The notes beneath the pieces are model-generated. The model was not told where the DNA came from and ran no database searches. It was given only the letters and a program-made list of their open reading frames with translations. Of a DNA stretch of 64,000 nucleotides, positions 10,860-23,099 are shown in pieces. The translations under genes and the position numbers were made by a program. The stretch comes from Gnetum montanum. Lineage: Eukaryota > Streptophyta > Gnetopsida > Gnetales > Gnetaceae. The DNA lies in assembly GCA_015680685.1 (NCBI GenBank), contig MNCI01005255.1, positions 1,278,860 to 1,342,859 on the forward strand, written 5' to 3'. Within the stretch, counting starts at the first letter, position 1; every line of letters begins with the position of its first letter.

Positions 10860-12520
10860 TTGTACAACTATAGGTTGACATTTTGTTGAGGATTAAGAGA
10901 CATAATGAAGGTCAAAATCTGTAGTTATGGCTTTCCATCGAGCTATATAACTACTTTCATAGATGTTGGTTGTTATGGCTATGAGCATGTTATCTTTGCA
11001 AATGATGTTGACTTGGCTTTTGAAGAGGTAGTGTCTCCACTTCTTCAATGAAAAGACTAGTGCTAGATAATACTTCTCTACTTCAGTATATCAGGTCTCA
11101 TGGGAAACTAATGCATGGATAAGATAGTACATTGGCATCTCTACCCCATCATCATGCTTTAGATAGAGTTTAGAGGCAATGGATAAATTAAATATGGCAA
11201 GGTAGATATAAAACTATTTACCCTCTTATAGAGGATAAATTGTCAATAGTTGTGCCAACTCTTGCTTAAGGTTTTCAAAGGCCCCTTAGCATTAAGCTAT
11301 CCACTCATAGTGAACCCCTTTCTTAAGAAAGTGTTGCATAGGCTATAATTTTTCCATAAGCCTAGTGATAAGCCTATTAATAAACTATAATCTACCTTGT
11401 AATCCCTAAATCTCCTTAAGGTTGGAAAGTGCTACTAATTAGGATATGGTCTTAACCTTGTCAGGATCAACACATATCCTTGCTTCAAATACTACAAATC
11501 CTAACATCTTATGGGTCTTAACACTGAAGATACATTTCTTAGGATTGAGCCTAAGCTCATATTTGAGGTATCGTTTATGCACAAGATCTAGGTCATTAGC
11601 ATGGTTTTCAACCACTTTGGACTTAATGGCTATATCTTTTACATAATCATTGAGCAAACCTAGCATGTAATCACTAGAGATATAGGTCATGGTTCTCTGG
11701 TACATTGCTCCTACATTCTTAAGGACAAAGGGCATCATCCTATAGCAAAAGGTATCCAAAGAGGTCATGAAGGTTGTGCTAAGTTGGTGCTATGGGTTAA
11801 TTCTAATTTGGTTATATTCTAAGAATCCATCCATATAGGACAACAAGGCATGTCCAGCCATAGTATCTATAAGTTGATCAATACTAGGTGGAGGGAAGTC
11901 ATCCTTAATAATCACTTTATTTAGGTATCAAAAATTAATGTAAATGTGGATACTCCCATTTTTTTAGGAACTACCGCTATGTTGGACACCCATTCTATTT
12001 AGTCGAAGACCCTAATGAAACTAGCTTGGTAGAGCTTTATGATTTCATCACGAACTGTGAAGGCCAAATCAAGTCTAATCTTGCATACTTTTTACTTAAT
12101 CAATCATCACTAGGATCTAGTATAATGTGCTAAACTAAGCATGAGTCTATGCCTATCATATCTTCATATGACTAGGCAAAGATCTTAATGATACCTTATA
12201 AGACTTTGGTAATATCTTGAGCATATTGAGGTTCCATTTAGGAACTTAGTTTAAGGGTTTTCTTCTCACCACTATGTGTAGTGATAGGAACCTCAACTAA
12301 AGAGTTTTTAGTTATGTTAGCCATCTCTAAGTTAAGGGTTTTGACTAGGTTTTCAGGCCATTCTAGAAGTTTCTCTATTGAGGCTACATGATTAGTAGGA
12401 CTCTCGTGCTCAAGATCTAGGCAATCAGGGTCAATACATCATTCAACATCATTGTGAGGTCCATGTATATACAAAGGCAAATTGATTTTCTCCCAGGTAC
12501 TCATACTTTGATCCTACATT
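10860..12520 (-). pseudogene. Reverse transcriptase and first RNase H of element A (decayed)
   Basis: RT homology starts at about 12520 on minus, just inside the motif array, and runs left. Recognisable parts are the fingers with ITLYQASFIRV-like text near 12040, FCYRMMPFVLKNVGAMYQR near 11750-11700, and the catalytic box DYVKDIAIKS near 11650. There the first Asp of YVDD is changed to Lys. LRLNPKKCIFSV follows near 11550. The first RNase H follows at about 11210-10900. Numerous TAG stops replace glutamine or tryptophan codons. The domain is unmistakable but dead. Confidence 0.8.
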
Positions 12521-12739
12521 TCACCCAATAGAATATTAAGTGGCACCTAGGTAAAAATAAATAAACAATGCTAAAATGCTATAAAATTATGCAAATACAT
12601 GCTATTCTAATGCAAGTAAGATCATCCAAGGCTATAAATAGGATGACAATAAGCAAACAAAGTAATAAGGGTCAAATAAAGATTAAAACAAGGTTAAAGA
12701 AAGTAAAGTATAAGAAATAAGGCTACAAATGGTCCAAAA

Positions 12740-13120
12740 AGTCCATAAGCTTACTAGTTTTAGGCCTTAGTGGGCCATGACGCTAGTTTAGAGTCTTGGT
12801 GGACTATAATGCTAGTTTGAGGCCTTATCATGCCATGGCCACATGGTGTCAAATGGTGGTTAGGGAAGGTCAAATCCTAGTATTTGATGCCAATAAAAGG
12901 TTAAAAAAAGACAAATAAAGAGAATATAATGTTGCACAAAGGCCACAATAAGGTCATCAAGGTTGACAATGCAACACTAGGCTGAAACAAGTTAAATCAT
13001 CATGTCATGAGGCAAAAATCAAGTAACAAAGGATATATATGATGAAATTTGGCTAACATAGGTAAAAAAGGATTAGGCTTTTGCTAGTTTTAGGCCTTAG
13101 TAGGCCATGATTTATGGCTG
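12740..13120. repeat. Motif array bordering the RT side of element A's antisense module
   Basis: Copies of a motif such as CTAGTTTTAGGCCTTAGTGG occur near 12755, 12785, 12810 and 13090. The same motif family occurs at 22780-23040 on the other side of the module, so the antisense gene and its upstream array are bracketed by the repeats. Confidence 0.65.
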
Positions 13121-15288
13121 GAAGGCTATTAGGTGAGTTTGGACATCAGTTAAGGCTATTTCTAGGTTATTTAAGCATGAAATTAAGGGTTTTGAAGCTT
13201 CTACATTGGGCCCTCCTTATTTCCATGTTGGCTAACGTGGAAGAAGGGACCCTTAGCATGGAAACTAGGGAAAGTAGATTTCGGAGCATCCAAACGTCCA
13301 AACTTGAGATTTTGGGGCCTCCCCAAGGTAGCGTAGGGTCAAATCTATCAAATTTGGGCAGTTCAAAGGTATGTAAAGGTCAAAAACTAGGTTTTATAGC
13401 CCACTATTTCCATGGTTGCCAATGTTGAAGAAAAGGGGATCATAATGGAGAATTAAAATCCATGAAAAAATTAGAATCAAACATGGTCAAATAAGTATTC
13501 GGAACCTAGATCTAAAATTTTTGCATCTTCTAACTTCGTTTTGAGGCCTTTGGAGTTGGTTTTGAGTGACAAAACCTGTTGAAATTGCTTCCCCTCCTTC
13601 TTCCATGTCGAATATAGTATCCCTATGATGAAATAATGTGGGAACACTTGTTTTGTGGATTCAAAGTGATCTAGAAGCATATTGACTAGGATCCTAGGCT
13701 CCTAGGGCTATAGGTCATGATTCTTCAAGTTTCTACCTAATTTGGGCATGTTTGGAGGTCACTCAAGTTTATCTAAGGTCTTACCTCCTATTTCCACATT
13801 GTGAAAATTTCTCTAGCATGGAATATTGGGAAAAAATGATTTTCAAGGTCAAAATGAGGTTAAATGAGCAAAACTTTAAGTCTATGATGTCCTAGGCTTT
13901 TCTAGAGTAGATACTTGGCTTCAAGAAGGGTCATATTGCCACCAAAAGTAGAAAAGTAGCTTTTTCCCTTTGTTTCCACACAACCCAGCATGAAAGGAAC
14001 CTCCTTTAGCATGGATGAGGTAAGAATCCTAGATCTAGGCCAATATAAATTACAATTGACTATGCATGTTATCTTCAATAGTCACTAGGGCCAAGGGCTA
14101 GGATTTCATGTTAAAATTTGGTAGTTTTGAGTATTCATACATGATTTTTTGGCTTCCCCCACTTTTCCATGTTGGGGCTAGGGAGCTCAATGTGGAATAG
14201 TAGGAGTACAAATTTTGAGCATTTAGGATCAATATTCTAAGATTTGAAGACTCCAAAGGATGCTGACAAGGTTTTGAGATGCATGCAAGGTCATTTTATG
14301 TCATTCTGAGGTGTTCATGGATCTCAAAAGAGATTCTCCTTTAGTTTCCATGCTAGACATCATGGAAAAATGAATCCCTAGTGTGAAAGAATCATAAGTC
14401 TCATATATGGGCCCATTTTGAAATTGATCGATTGTGCATGTATGCTTCTAGGGTTGTCAAGGTCGAGGACTACAATTTGAGGTTATGTTTTGTCAATTTG
14501 GAGGTTTTCTAGATGCTTTTTTAGCTTCCCCATGTGTTCCACATTGGGGATGATATGCGCAATGTGGAAGATTAGGGGAAATAGTGTTTTGGTTATTTGT
14601 GATCACTTTTGCTAGGTTTGAGGGCTCTAGAAGATGTAAAATTGGTCTTAGGGTTCATGTAAAATTGTAGGATGTCTTTCTAATGTGCTTAAAGTACATT
14701 TTGAAGTCCCTCCTCAAGAGTTTCTCCTTTTCTTCCATGCTAGCCAAGATGAAAGAGGTGGCTCTTAGTCTAGAGGAACTAGGGAAACCCTCCTTTTTTC
14801 CATTTTCTAACATTTACAGCCATGCATGTAGGTTTCTAAGGTTTCCAGTGTTAACTACTACTATCTAGTGTCGAGTTTAGGTCATTTTAATGGCTATGAA
14901 GTGGTTTTTAGTGTTTCTACCATTTTGGGAGAAAAGGGATTTTGACTACTTATGATTAATCTTAGAGAGTCTGAGGATCCTGGGAAGAGCAGATAGGATC
15001 CTAGGACACACACAAGGCTTTCCATTATTCATTTAAGGTCTTTGAAGGCTATTTTAGAGTCCCCCAAAAGTTTCCTACTTTCTTCCATGCTTGCTATCAT
15101 GGAAGAGGGAGCTCTCATTGTGGAGGAACTAGGATACCTTGCATTTTTCTAATTTTTGGCAATTCTGGCTATGCATGCATGTTCACAAGGTTGCTAATAT
15201 TAACTATCAATGTCTAGGATCAAAATCTTATGAATTTGAAGGCTATAAGAGCATTTTTAGGCTTCTCCCTTCCTCCTCCTCCTCCCCC

Positions 15289-15709
15289 NNNNNNNNNNNN
15301 NNNNNNNNNNNNNNNNNNNNNNNNNNNNNNNNNNNNNNNNNNNNNNNNNNNNNNNNNNNNNNNNNNNNNNNNNNNNNNNNNNNNNNNNNNNNNNNNNNNN
15401 NNNNNNNNNNNNNNNNNNNNNNNNNNNNNNNNNNNNNNNNNNNNNNNNNNNNNNNNNNNNNNNNNNNNNNNNNNNNNNNNNNNNNNNNNNNNNNNNNNNN
15501 NNNNNNNNNNNNNNNNNNNNNNNNNNNNNNNNNNNNNNNNNNNNNNNNNNNNNNNNNNNNNNNNNNNNNNNNNNNNNNNNNNNNNNNNNNNNNNNNNNNN
15601 NNNNNNNNNNNNNNNNNNNNNNNNNNNNNNNNNNNNNNNNNNNNNNNNNNNNNNNNNNNNNNNNNNNNNNNNNNNNNNNNNNNNNNNNNNNNNNNNNNNN
15701 NNNNNNNNN
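15289..15709. other. Assembly gap (421 N)
   Basis: A run of N interrupts the ~190-bp array right after a CCTCCTCCTCCTCCCCC stretch. Its length would fit about two more array units, but the true size is unknown. Open frames that cross it are meaningless. Confidence 0.98.
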
Positions 15710-16597
15710 CAACATTGGGGCTTCAATGCTCAACATGGATGGGATCATCCTCAATGTAAAGAATTCAAGGGGGGTAAGTTTTGGTTATTTTAGGTATCTT
15801 CTAGAAGGTCTTCATTGCTTCCTAAAGTCAAAATGCATGCAAATTTCAATAGTTTTGGCTTTCCTACTTCCATCCATGTTGAGATTAAAATTCTCAACAT
15901 GGAGAAGGTCCTCCCCACCATGGAAGCACTTTAGGATATTGATTTTTAGTGTTCTAGTGGAATCTGGAAAGGCTGTGATGGTTTTGGTGTTATTCTAAGA
16001 TAATCTACTATTGTTTTCTTATTTTTGGAATTACCCACTAACCTTCCTAGCTTCATGCTCTTAGTTTTCATGTTGGGCAGTGTGGAAAAGGCCTCCCTCA
16101 ATATGAAAGAATCATGAAAGTTAGATCTAGGTGAGTTTGACACCCAATTGATCATGCATGTCAGCCTATGGGGTTGTTGGTGTTGATAGTCAATACTGGG
16201 TATCAATATTCAGTAGTTTAGAGGCTTCTAAGTGCCTCATTCAGTCTCCCCCTTCTCTTCCATGTTGAGAATAATGGCCCTGGTGTGGATGAGAGGTGGA
16301 TGATAGTTTTGTACCATCTTTGACTACTTTTGAAACATTTGAATGTTCCAGAGGATTCTAATGGCACCAAAGGATCACTAATCTTTGAGAAATGGCTACT
16401 ATATAGTCAATTAGGTTATTTTTAGCTTTCCCCCACCTATCCACATTGGGCATGAGATGCTCAATGTGGATGAAGCCTCCACTAGTGTGGGAACACAAAA
16501 TCCTAATGTTTCAACCAATTTTGACTAGGTTTGATGAGGTTCTAGGTCATGTGGAGACCACTTTAGGGTCAAACTTAGGCTAGATGGGTGTTTTTGT

Positions 16598-16664
16598 GGG
16601 GGGGGGGGGGGGGGGCTTAAGAATAGATGTTACCCCCCTTTGTNTGTTACCCCCCTTTGTGCCA
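16598..16664. other. G18 run and duplicated 15-mer around a single N: likely assembly join
   Basis: Eighteen consecutive G residues (16598-16615) are followed by TGTTACCCCCCTTTGT, one N at 16644, and the same TGTTACCCCCCTTTGT again. A single N between identical flanks is the mark of an unresolved overlap between contigs rather than of biology. Confidence 0.75.
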
Positions 16665-17231
16665 CATTGGGCACTTTTTTCCTAGCATGGAAACAAAAGT
16701 TATCTAATTTTTGTCCATGTCCATTTCCCTTTTGGGAGCTTGGGGTTGAGAAAGCTAGGTTTTGGTTAATAAAAATGGTAAGATAATTATATTTTAATGA
16801 TTTCATAAAATGGAAGGCATGTATCCATGCTAGGCATGATATCCCTAGCATGGATGCATGAGAGTTAGAGTTGAAATATTATCCCAAGTGTCAAAAGTGG
16901 CTAAATTTTGAGCTTAATTCCCACCAATCTTAGCATGGAAGAGACTTTCCATATGTTGCACTTTAGTGCACTTGGAGTTATGGTGCACTAAATAGGCAAC
17001 TGGGGTTTAGAGGTGGACGTTTAGGTTTTGTTTCAATTTTTAGTGCCAAATTTCACAACTTTTTGACACAATTACTATTTTATACCAACAACGTATTAGA
17101 GGAGAGCTCTTGTAAAGATTTTTATTGTAGAGAGCATTAATGTTCAACATGGAAGCCTTCCATTTTCCTTAAAATCAATGTTGATCTTCAATTCTTCTCA
17201 ATTTCCAACTATTCCCAGTGTTGAGCCTACC

Positions 17232-20200
17232 ATGGCACCAAAGTAATGTAGAGAGAAGAGCTAGAATCCTAGTATCCAAAAGGTGGATGAGCAAGAAAAG
17301 GATCTATCAAGGCTGCCTAGGCCCATCTCAATCCAAGATTTATTTTTCACTACCCTTAAGTAGGCACTTTGACCCATTCCTACTTTTGTTTCTAACTATT
17401 TTTCATGTTTTTCTTGTGCTTTTCATACCATGTGTGGGGCTATTTTTCTTAAATCTATGCTAATAGGGGTGGGGGTGCGGAGAATGAAATTTGATAGAAT
17501 CCCACCTCTTATTTTTGCCATTTCTATACAAATCTATGTTCATTTGGTTGTTTTGGCTTTAGTAGATTTGATTTTTGAAATTAGGCTTGATGATTTCATG
17601 CTTTTTTCCAAAAATTATGGGGTAGGGCCATTTTTCATGGATCTAGGCTAAAGTATTTGTCAAACTTATATTTTGACAAACTCCTACCCCATTATTTAGA
17701 TGTGTTTTTTAATGGGTATGAATTATTTCAGCTTTTTTGTCTATTTCTTTAAGGCTATATTAAGTTGGGTTTTAGCTTTCTAGCTTTTTTTCATGAAAAA
17801 ACCAAGTAATACTATGTATGTTTTATTAAGCTAATGGATCATATTTTCCATATCAAATGTTATGGGTTTGTAGTCCTCTATTTAAGCTTTCCAATGGCTA
17901 TTGTCTTGTTCAATTTGGCTTTGAAATGATTAAGTTATGGCTATTTTCCTAAGGTCATGTAGTTAGGCTTTTTATGCAATTTTTAGATTTTCATGTAAAT
18001 TCACAAATTTCTTCTAAGAAAAAAGTAGGATTTTGGATATTTTTTAGTTATGTCTAGGTGGGCCTTGGCTTTAGATTTCCAACAAATATGGAAACACTCC
18101 AATTGGACTAAAAATGAATTTTTTATAAATTTTTGATTAAGCCTATGTCAAAAGGAGGTTTGTGCTAGCAATGGTTTTGAATTTTTATTAACTATGGATG
18201 TGTAGGGCTCAATTTAAGCTTTCAAATGGTGGTGTAATCACTCTATTTGGAGCTCAAATGTTTTTTTGGTAAATTTATTACTAACCCTATGTGAAAGTGG
18301 ATTAATGATGATGACTACAATTTTTGCTAGATTTGTCTATGTTTCATGTGAAAAATGGTCATGTATCTCTAGTTGTAATGGTCATGAATGTGAAGCTTAT
18401 GATTTAAGAATTCTTTCCATGGTTGAATAACTAAAATTGGAGCTAGAATGGATTTTTAATGAATCTTTAGCTAAACTATGCAAATAAGGTTAAACCTTGG
18501 TTATAGTACTTTACCCCTTTGGGTATGGATGTGAGTGATATGCGTAGTTTTTCTCGCTAATATGTAAAAATTATGTTTTAAATTTTTCTTTAAAGAAAAG
18601 TAAAGGCTTCTACTATTTTTAGCAAGATTTTTGCTATAGCTATATTTTTTGTTCTAAATTTAGGCATGGTTTAGACTAAGGGTTAATTTTAGTTATGAAG
18701 CTTTTGCTATAATATTTTGTCTATGAAGTAAAGGGCTATGAAAAGTTGTAATAATGCTTTTTTATGGAATTTCTTAAGGAGATTTAGATAAACACATTAA
18801 AGCTTTTTATGGAGGCTAATTTCACTTTCGACTAGGGTGTTTTTTCCAAACTTGTTAAGAAATTCTAATTGGTCATATGTTTTTTCTTTCCTTCATGTAA
18901 GATCTATTTGAAGCCCATCTTAATTATTGTGGAGTTGGTGGGAATTTTATTCTATATTGGCCATCCCAAGGCCAATACTCTACTCCCTAACATGTCGTTG
19001 TGGAAGGCTTCACTATGGTTCCAACTTGGGATAAGGGAATTCCTTGTCTACATTCTATAGAACTTTAGTGTGATGCTATGATCATACTTATTAGAAAATG
19101 TGGTTAAGGCCATAGTGGAGACCTTGTTACCTTAGGCATCCAGCCTAATTGTCAAGTTTATTACTAACAATCTGTCTCCTAAGACATCAAGGCGATTAGT
19201 AAACATGATAAGCCCATGTTACCTTATAGAGATTTGGATGATGCTAGAGTATAGTTAGTATAATGCTAACAATACTCTAATGGTGGCACATAAAGCCCAC
19301 ACATTATTTCAAAACTTGCCTAGCACTATGTATCATCTACCTAGGTAGGCTTAGTTTTTATAGTATTTTTATGGCTGTATTAGCTACTTTTCCTAACTCC
19401 ATTAATTATCAAAGCTTAGCAATGGATCAAACTACCCTACATGAGTTCACCAAAGACCCCTAGATTAGAACTATTATGTATGAATACTTAAAAGGGGACT
19501 TTGATGCATATACTTAAAAGGGGACTTTGATGCATATACTTAAAAGGTTCAACCTTGTATACAAGAAGTGTAAGGATAATGGGATGATATACAATTGGTG
19601 GATAGACTCCACTAATTCCATGTACTAGACCCTTATAGCTAGGACCTTCACTCAAACCACATCAAAGAAGAAGAAGAAAGGTAAACATAAAGGCTATCTC
19701 TTCTAATGTTTTATGGTTATAAAAACCCCAAGTGTTCTATTGCTTTGGCTAGTTGTTGATGCTAAACTTTGGTTGTTAACTTACATGACCTTCCACCTAT
19801 ATTGATGTCAACATATCACTTTTAGAAGCATGTCATGAGGATACCCTCATCCTGAAGTTTGGTGAGGTGATACCATCATAGGAATGAATGAGGGGACAAG
19901 CACTTGGGTACATTCAAGAAAAAATCTAATATGTGAGTTTGCTTGATGTATTTATGGCACTTATTCCTTTCATCCCTATTATGGAGATGTTGAACATCAT
20001 CAACTGCTTTGACAAGAAGGCTACTTTTTGTAGTGCCATCATTTGGTATGTGAAGGTTAACATGGACATTGATGAGGGCATGTTTTGCAACTTGTTTGAT
20101 GTCCCTATTGATAGGGAAAATATTCCCACTAGGATAGTGAAGGAATTGGGCCATTGTAAGGACGTTTTGAAGTTACTTAGTGCCAACATGGGCCACTTTG

Positions 20201-22449
20201 GAATTGTCATGGATGGCTCCACAAATGCTAATGCATATGAATCACATCCTTTATTTAGGTCTCATTCATTTTCCAAACTATTATCACAAAAGAAGATGAT
20301 TTCCATCATGTAGGGGTGGACCATTGAGAAGGTCCTAACAGATGGCACCAAGTTCAACTAGGTGGTTTCTTTGGCTACTTAGCTTTAGGAGGAGATCCTT
20401 AAACTTTGTGTAGATACCTCTATAATATTCCACATGAATTTTGTATTTTTTTTGTGGATTATTTGAAGAGGTTTGTAGAGTTTTTGGTGCTATATAGGAA
20501 TGAGTGATGGGTTCCCCAAGAACCAAGCTAACTTTCTAAGCCTTGAATAAACTACAGTTATTAAATAGTGCAAGCCCAAAACCCACAAGAGGGAATGGAT
20601 GATATACTATCCATTACGACCAAGAATCTTGATGTTAGGAAATGTGAGTTCCCTAACAACATGGATGATGAGGATCCTCTCACATTTTCAGTGAGCATCT
20701 TGGAGGCCAAATGATGATGTAAGAAGGCCAAAGAGGTAGTGAGGGAGAAACTCAAGAGGTCCATGAAGGGTGCATCATCGACATTAGACCAACCACCTCA
20801 AAGAAGCTTAAACTTAAGCTTAAGCCATTCTAGCTAGTAGTCATAGGTATTCTTTATCTATGTTTGGTTATTTTAAAGTTCATGCCTATGTTATGGTTTC
20901 ATATGCTAATTAGTTTTCTATATGCTATGATTGTAGACAAGCATCAAATTATCGAAGCCCAATTTGTAATGGAGAAAGAACAAAGATGTGTAGAAGAGGA
21001 ACTTCTAAACAAACCTAAGGTTGAAGGATTTGTTGATGTAGATATAAATAATTTAGATGCCTTGTTTGATGAGGTGGTGTTTGGTACATCTCCCATTGTC
21101 ATTTCAGAAGAAGAGGAGGAAGAGCCGAGTATGCCTATGCCTTAATACTTTCATTATATCATATTGGTTAATTTTGGTTTTCATCCTAACCCTTCAATGA
21201 TTATTATGCTTATAGTAGTTCTTAAGCCACCAGTTCAAGCCCCTATCCCTAAGTTTCATATGAAACCATCAATGGAGATCCCAGACAAGGTGGAGTTCAT
21301 GGGTGGGATGGCTAAGGACATCATTAACCAGTTGCAATAAGTTGCACCTGAGATAGGTCAGGACTTTGTTTTATATGCCTTAGTTGTTTGGCTATGCTAT
21401 AGGCTATGTTTATGTTATGGCTATCTTAGGTTATATATTATGTTCATGGTTATATTTCATGCTTGTGTAATGTCTTATGTGGAGTGGGACCCTAGCTGAG
21501 CCATTGAAATTTCCTAAGCTTCTCTCTAATGTATCTAGTGTACCCTTTAAGGTGTATGAGACTATTACTGATCTAGCAATGTCATGTGCCAAAACTTCAT
21601 GGGAGCTATAGAGGTCCAATGAATCCCTATAGGAGGAAGTTGTGGCCTTAAGGGAGAAGACTTAATGGTAAGAGGAAACTATTAAAGATATCCAAGGCCA
21701 CAAGGCCTTTATCAAAGCCCAAGTGGCTAACTTAAGAGAATTGCAAACCAAGGCGATCATGTGGGCCCACTACTAGCATACCATTTAGGACAACGTAGTA
21801 ATTTTATGGGAGATGGCAAAACAATAGATATAAATGGACCTCATCTCCTAAAATATCAATGATTAGAAAGATCATTACACTTGGGTCCTAGGGTGGGGTA
21901 AAAAATAAAAGGTCCATAAGTGACAATACAAGGTAGATGATGGGGCCTACCTCAAGTGGCTCAAGAAGGAGTTAGTTGAATGGCACAAGAAAGAGTTGTT
22001 CATCCAAGGAATCTAGGTGAAGAGTTCTTATCAAATTTTTGAGGGTATTATCATGGTGGAGTAATCACCTAATCCTTAGATTTCCACTACTATAGGTGTG
22101 ACTTCTATGGCTGCTATTACTTGGGATCCATCTACTTTGACTATGGTAGATAGGATCGGTATCCTTTCCAACATTGATCTTGTGGATGTTAACTAGGCCA
22201 ACATGATGAAGGACCATATCCTTGTTTGCTTGGAGGAAGGCCTTTCACATTAACCTCCAAAAGTTATGAAGCTAGGATCCCCACAAGTTAGATGTGTTTT
22301 ATGTTTTAGTTTTTTGTTTTAAGTTATGGTTTTGGCTATTGGTCACTAACTGGCTATGTGTTATTGTATTTCAGGAATTAGGAGCCATTGGTGGCCCCAA
22401 TTGTGAGGGTAGAGATGATCCATCACCTCCTCCTTTGGATGCCCCTTAG
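17232..22449 (+). pseudogene. Multi-exon antisense gene inside element A (FCP1/NIF-like domain plus coiled coil)
   Basis: The gene runs opposite to element A, between its protease and RT. Exons by eye: 17232-17359 (starts MAPK), about 18901-19344, about 19384-19680, 19826-20846, 20937-21144, 21216-21356, 21485-22286 and 22375-22449. Splice-like sites include AA|GTAGGC, AG|GTAGGC at 19345, AAG|GTAAAC at 19681, TTTTAG| at 19825, TTGTAG| at 20936 and TTTCAG| at 22374. Exon 2 (LKPILIIVELVGILFYIG, then NTLMVAHKAHTLFQNLPST) matches exon 2 of the copy in element D. Exons 3-4 match too (MEMLNIINCF; MFCNLFDVPIDRENIP). Both resemble FCP1/NIF-type HAD phosphatases at the amino end. Exon 5 is acidic; exon 7 looks coiled-coil. 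Introns are T-rich; the first is ~1.5 kb. Many in-frame TAG stops and a 26-bp duplication in exon 3 show it is dead. Exact boundaries are inference. Confidence 0.6.
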
Positions 22450-22779
22450 TGTCCTCCATCTACTCATTTTCAACTTGTTGGCTATATTACTTTTATTTTC
22501 ATTTTGATGGCTACTGTTAGTGAAGACTATGTTGTAAATGATTGTTATTATTTTTTTGAAATTTTTTCCACATAGTGTAGCCATGGGTATGTATGATATG
22601 GACTATTTAAATTAAAATTTAAAATTTTGGTTTCATTTTTGGCTATATATATTATTCTTATAGTAAATGTTGTAAATGTTATAGATGTTGTAACCAACTA
22701 TGTTGATGTTTTTGATTATAAAGTTAAACAACTGATCAACGCAATAATAAGCTAAACAAAAATATCATAAAAGAGATAT
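22450..22779. other. AT-rich 3' flank of the antisense gene in element A
   Basis: T-rich sequence follows the last exon. It may contain the 3' untranslated region and polyadenylation site of the antisense gene. I see no protein or RNA gene here. Confidence 0.3.
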
Positions 22780-23040
22780 TTGCCAATTTTAGGCCATGAT
22801 AGGCATACCTTGTTTGGATTTTGCCAATTTAGGGCCATGATGGGACATGTTGTGTTATGGTTACATTACCAGTTTTAGGCCATGGTGGGCACATACTACT
22901 AGTTTAAAGTCTTAGTGGATTGTGATGCTAGTTTAAGGCCATAGTGGGTCATATTGTGCAATCATCTTTGCCAGTTTAAGCCTATGATGGGCCATATTGC
23001 TAGTTTAAGGTCATAGTGGGCCATGATGAGAAAGAAACTT
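22780..23040. repeat. Motif array bordering the protease side of element A's antisense module
   Basis: At least six copies of a motif such as GCTAGTTTAAGGCCATAGTG (near 22780, 22825, 22875, 22900, 22930, 22975 and 23000) occur in a row with 25-50 bases spacing. They mirror the array at 12740-13120. Confidence 0.75.
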
Positions 23041-23099
23041 ATATTTTTTTTGCAATTTTATCTTCTAAATTTTTTGAAGCTTTTCAATTTTTATAAGAT

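Larger units (their letters stand above)
13200..16950. repeat. Degenerate tandem array, unit about 190 bp, with inverted-repeat core
   Basis: A recurring block contains TTCCATG or TCCACATTGGG, then 15-25 bases later a mirrored CAATGTGG or GCATGGAA, then a diverged tail. The starts fall near 13220, 13407, 13590, 13790, 13968, 14160, 14340, 14527, 14730, 14920, 15080, 15280, 15860, 16060, 16250, 16430, 16640 and 16820, which gives a spacing of 160-205 bases. The clearest core is at 16432-16462: TCCACATTG, a 13-base loop, CAATGTGGA. The array lies immediately upstream of the antisense gene (first ATG at 17232). Short open frames in it have no protein motif. Confidence 0.75.

Noticed and set aside
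15139-15793. Four long open frames on both strands across 15139-15793
   Set aside because: They consist almost entirely of unknown residues over the N gap and carry no information.
19876-20222. Minus-strand frames overlapping exon 4 of the antisense gene in A
   Set aside because: The plus frame shows similarity to the copy in D, so the minus frames are shadows.
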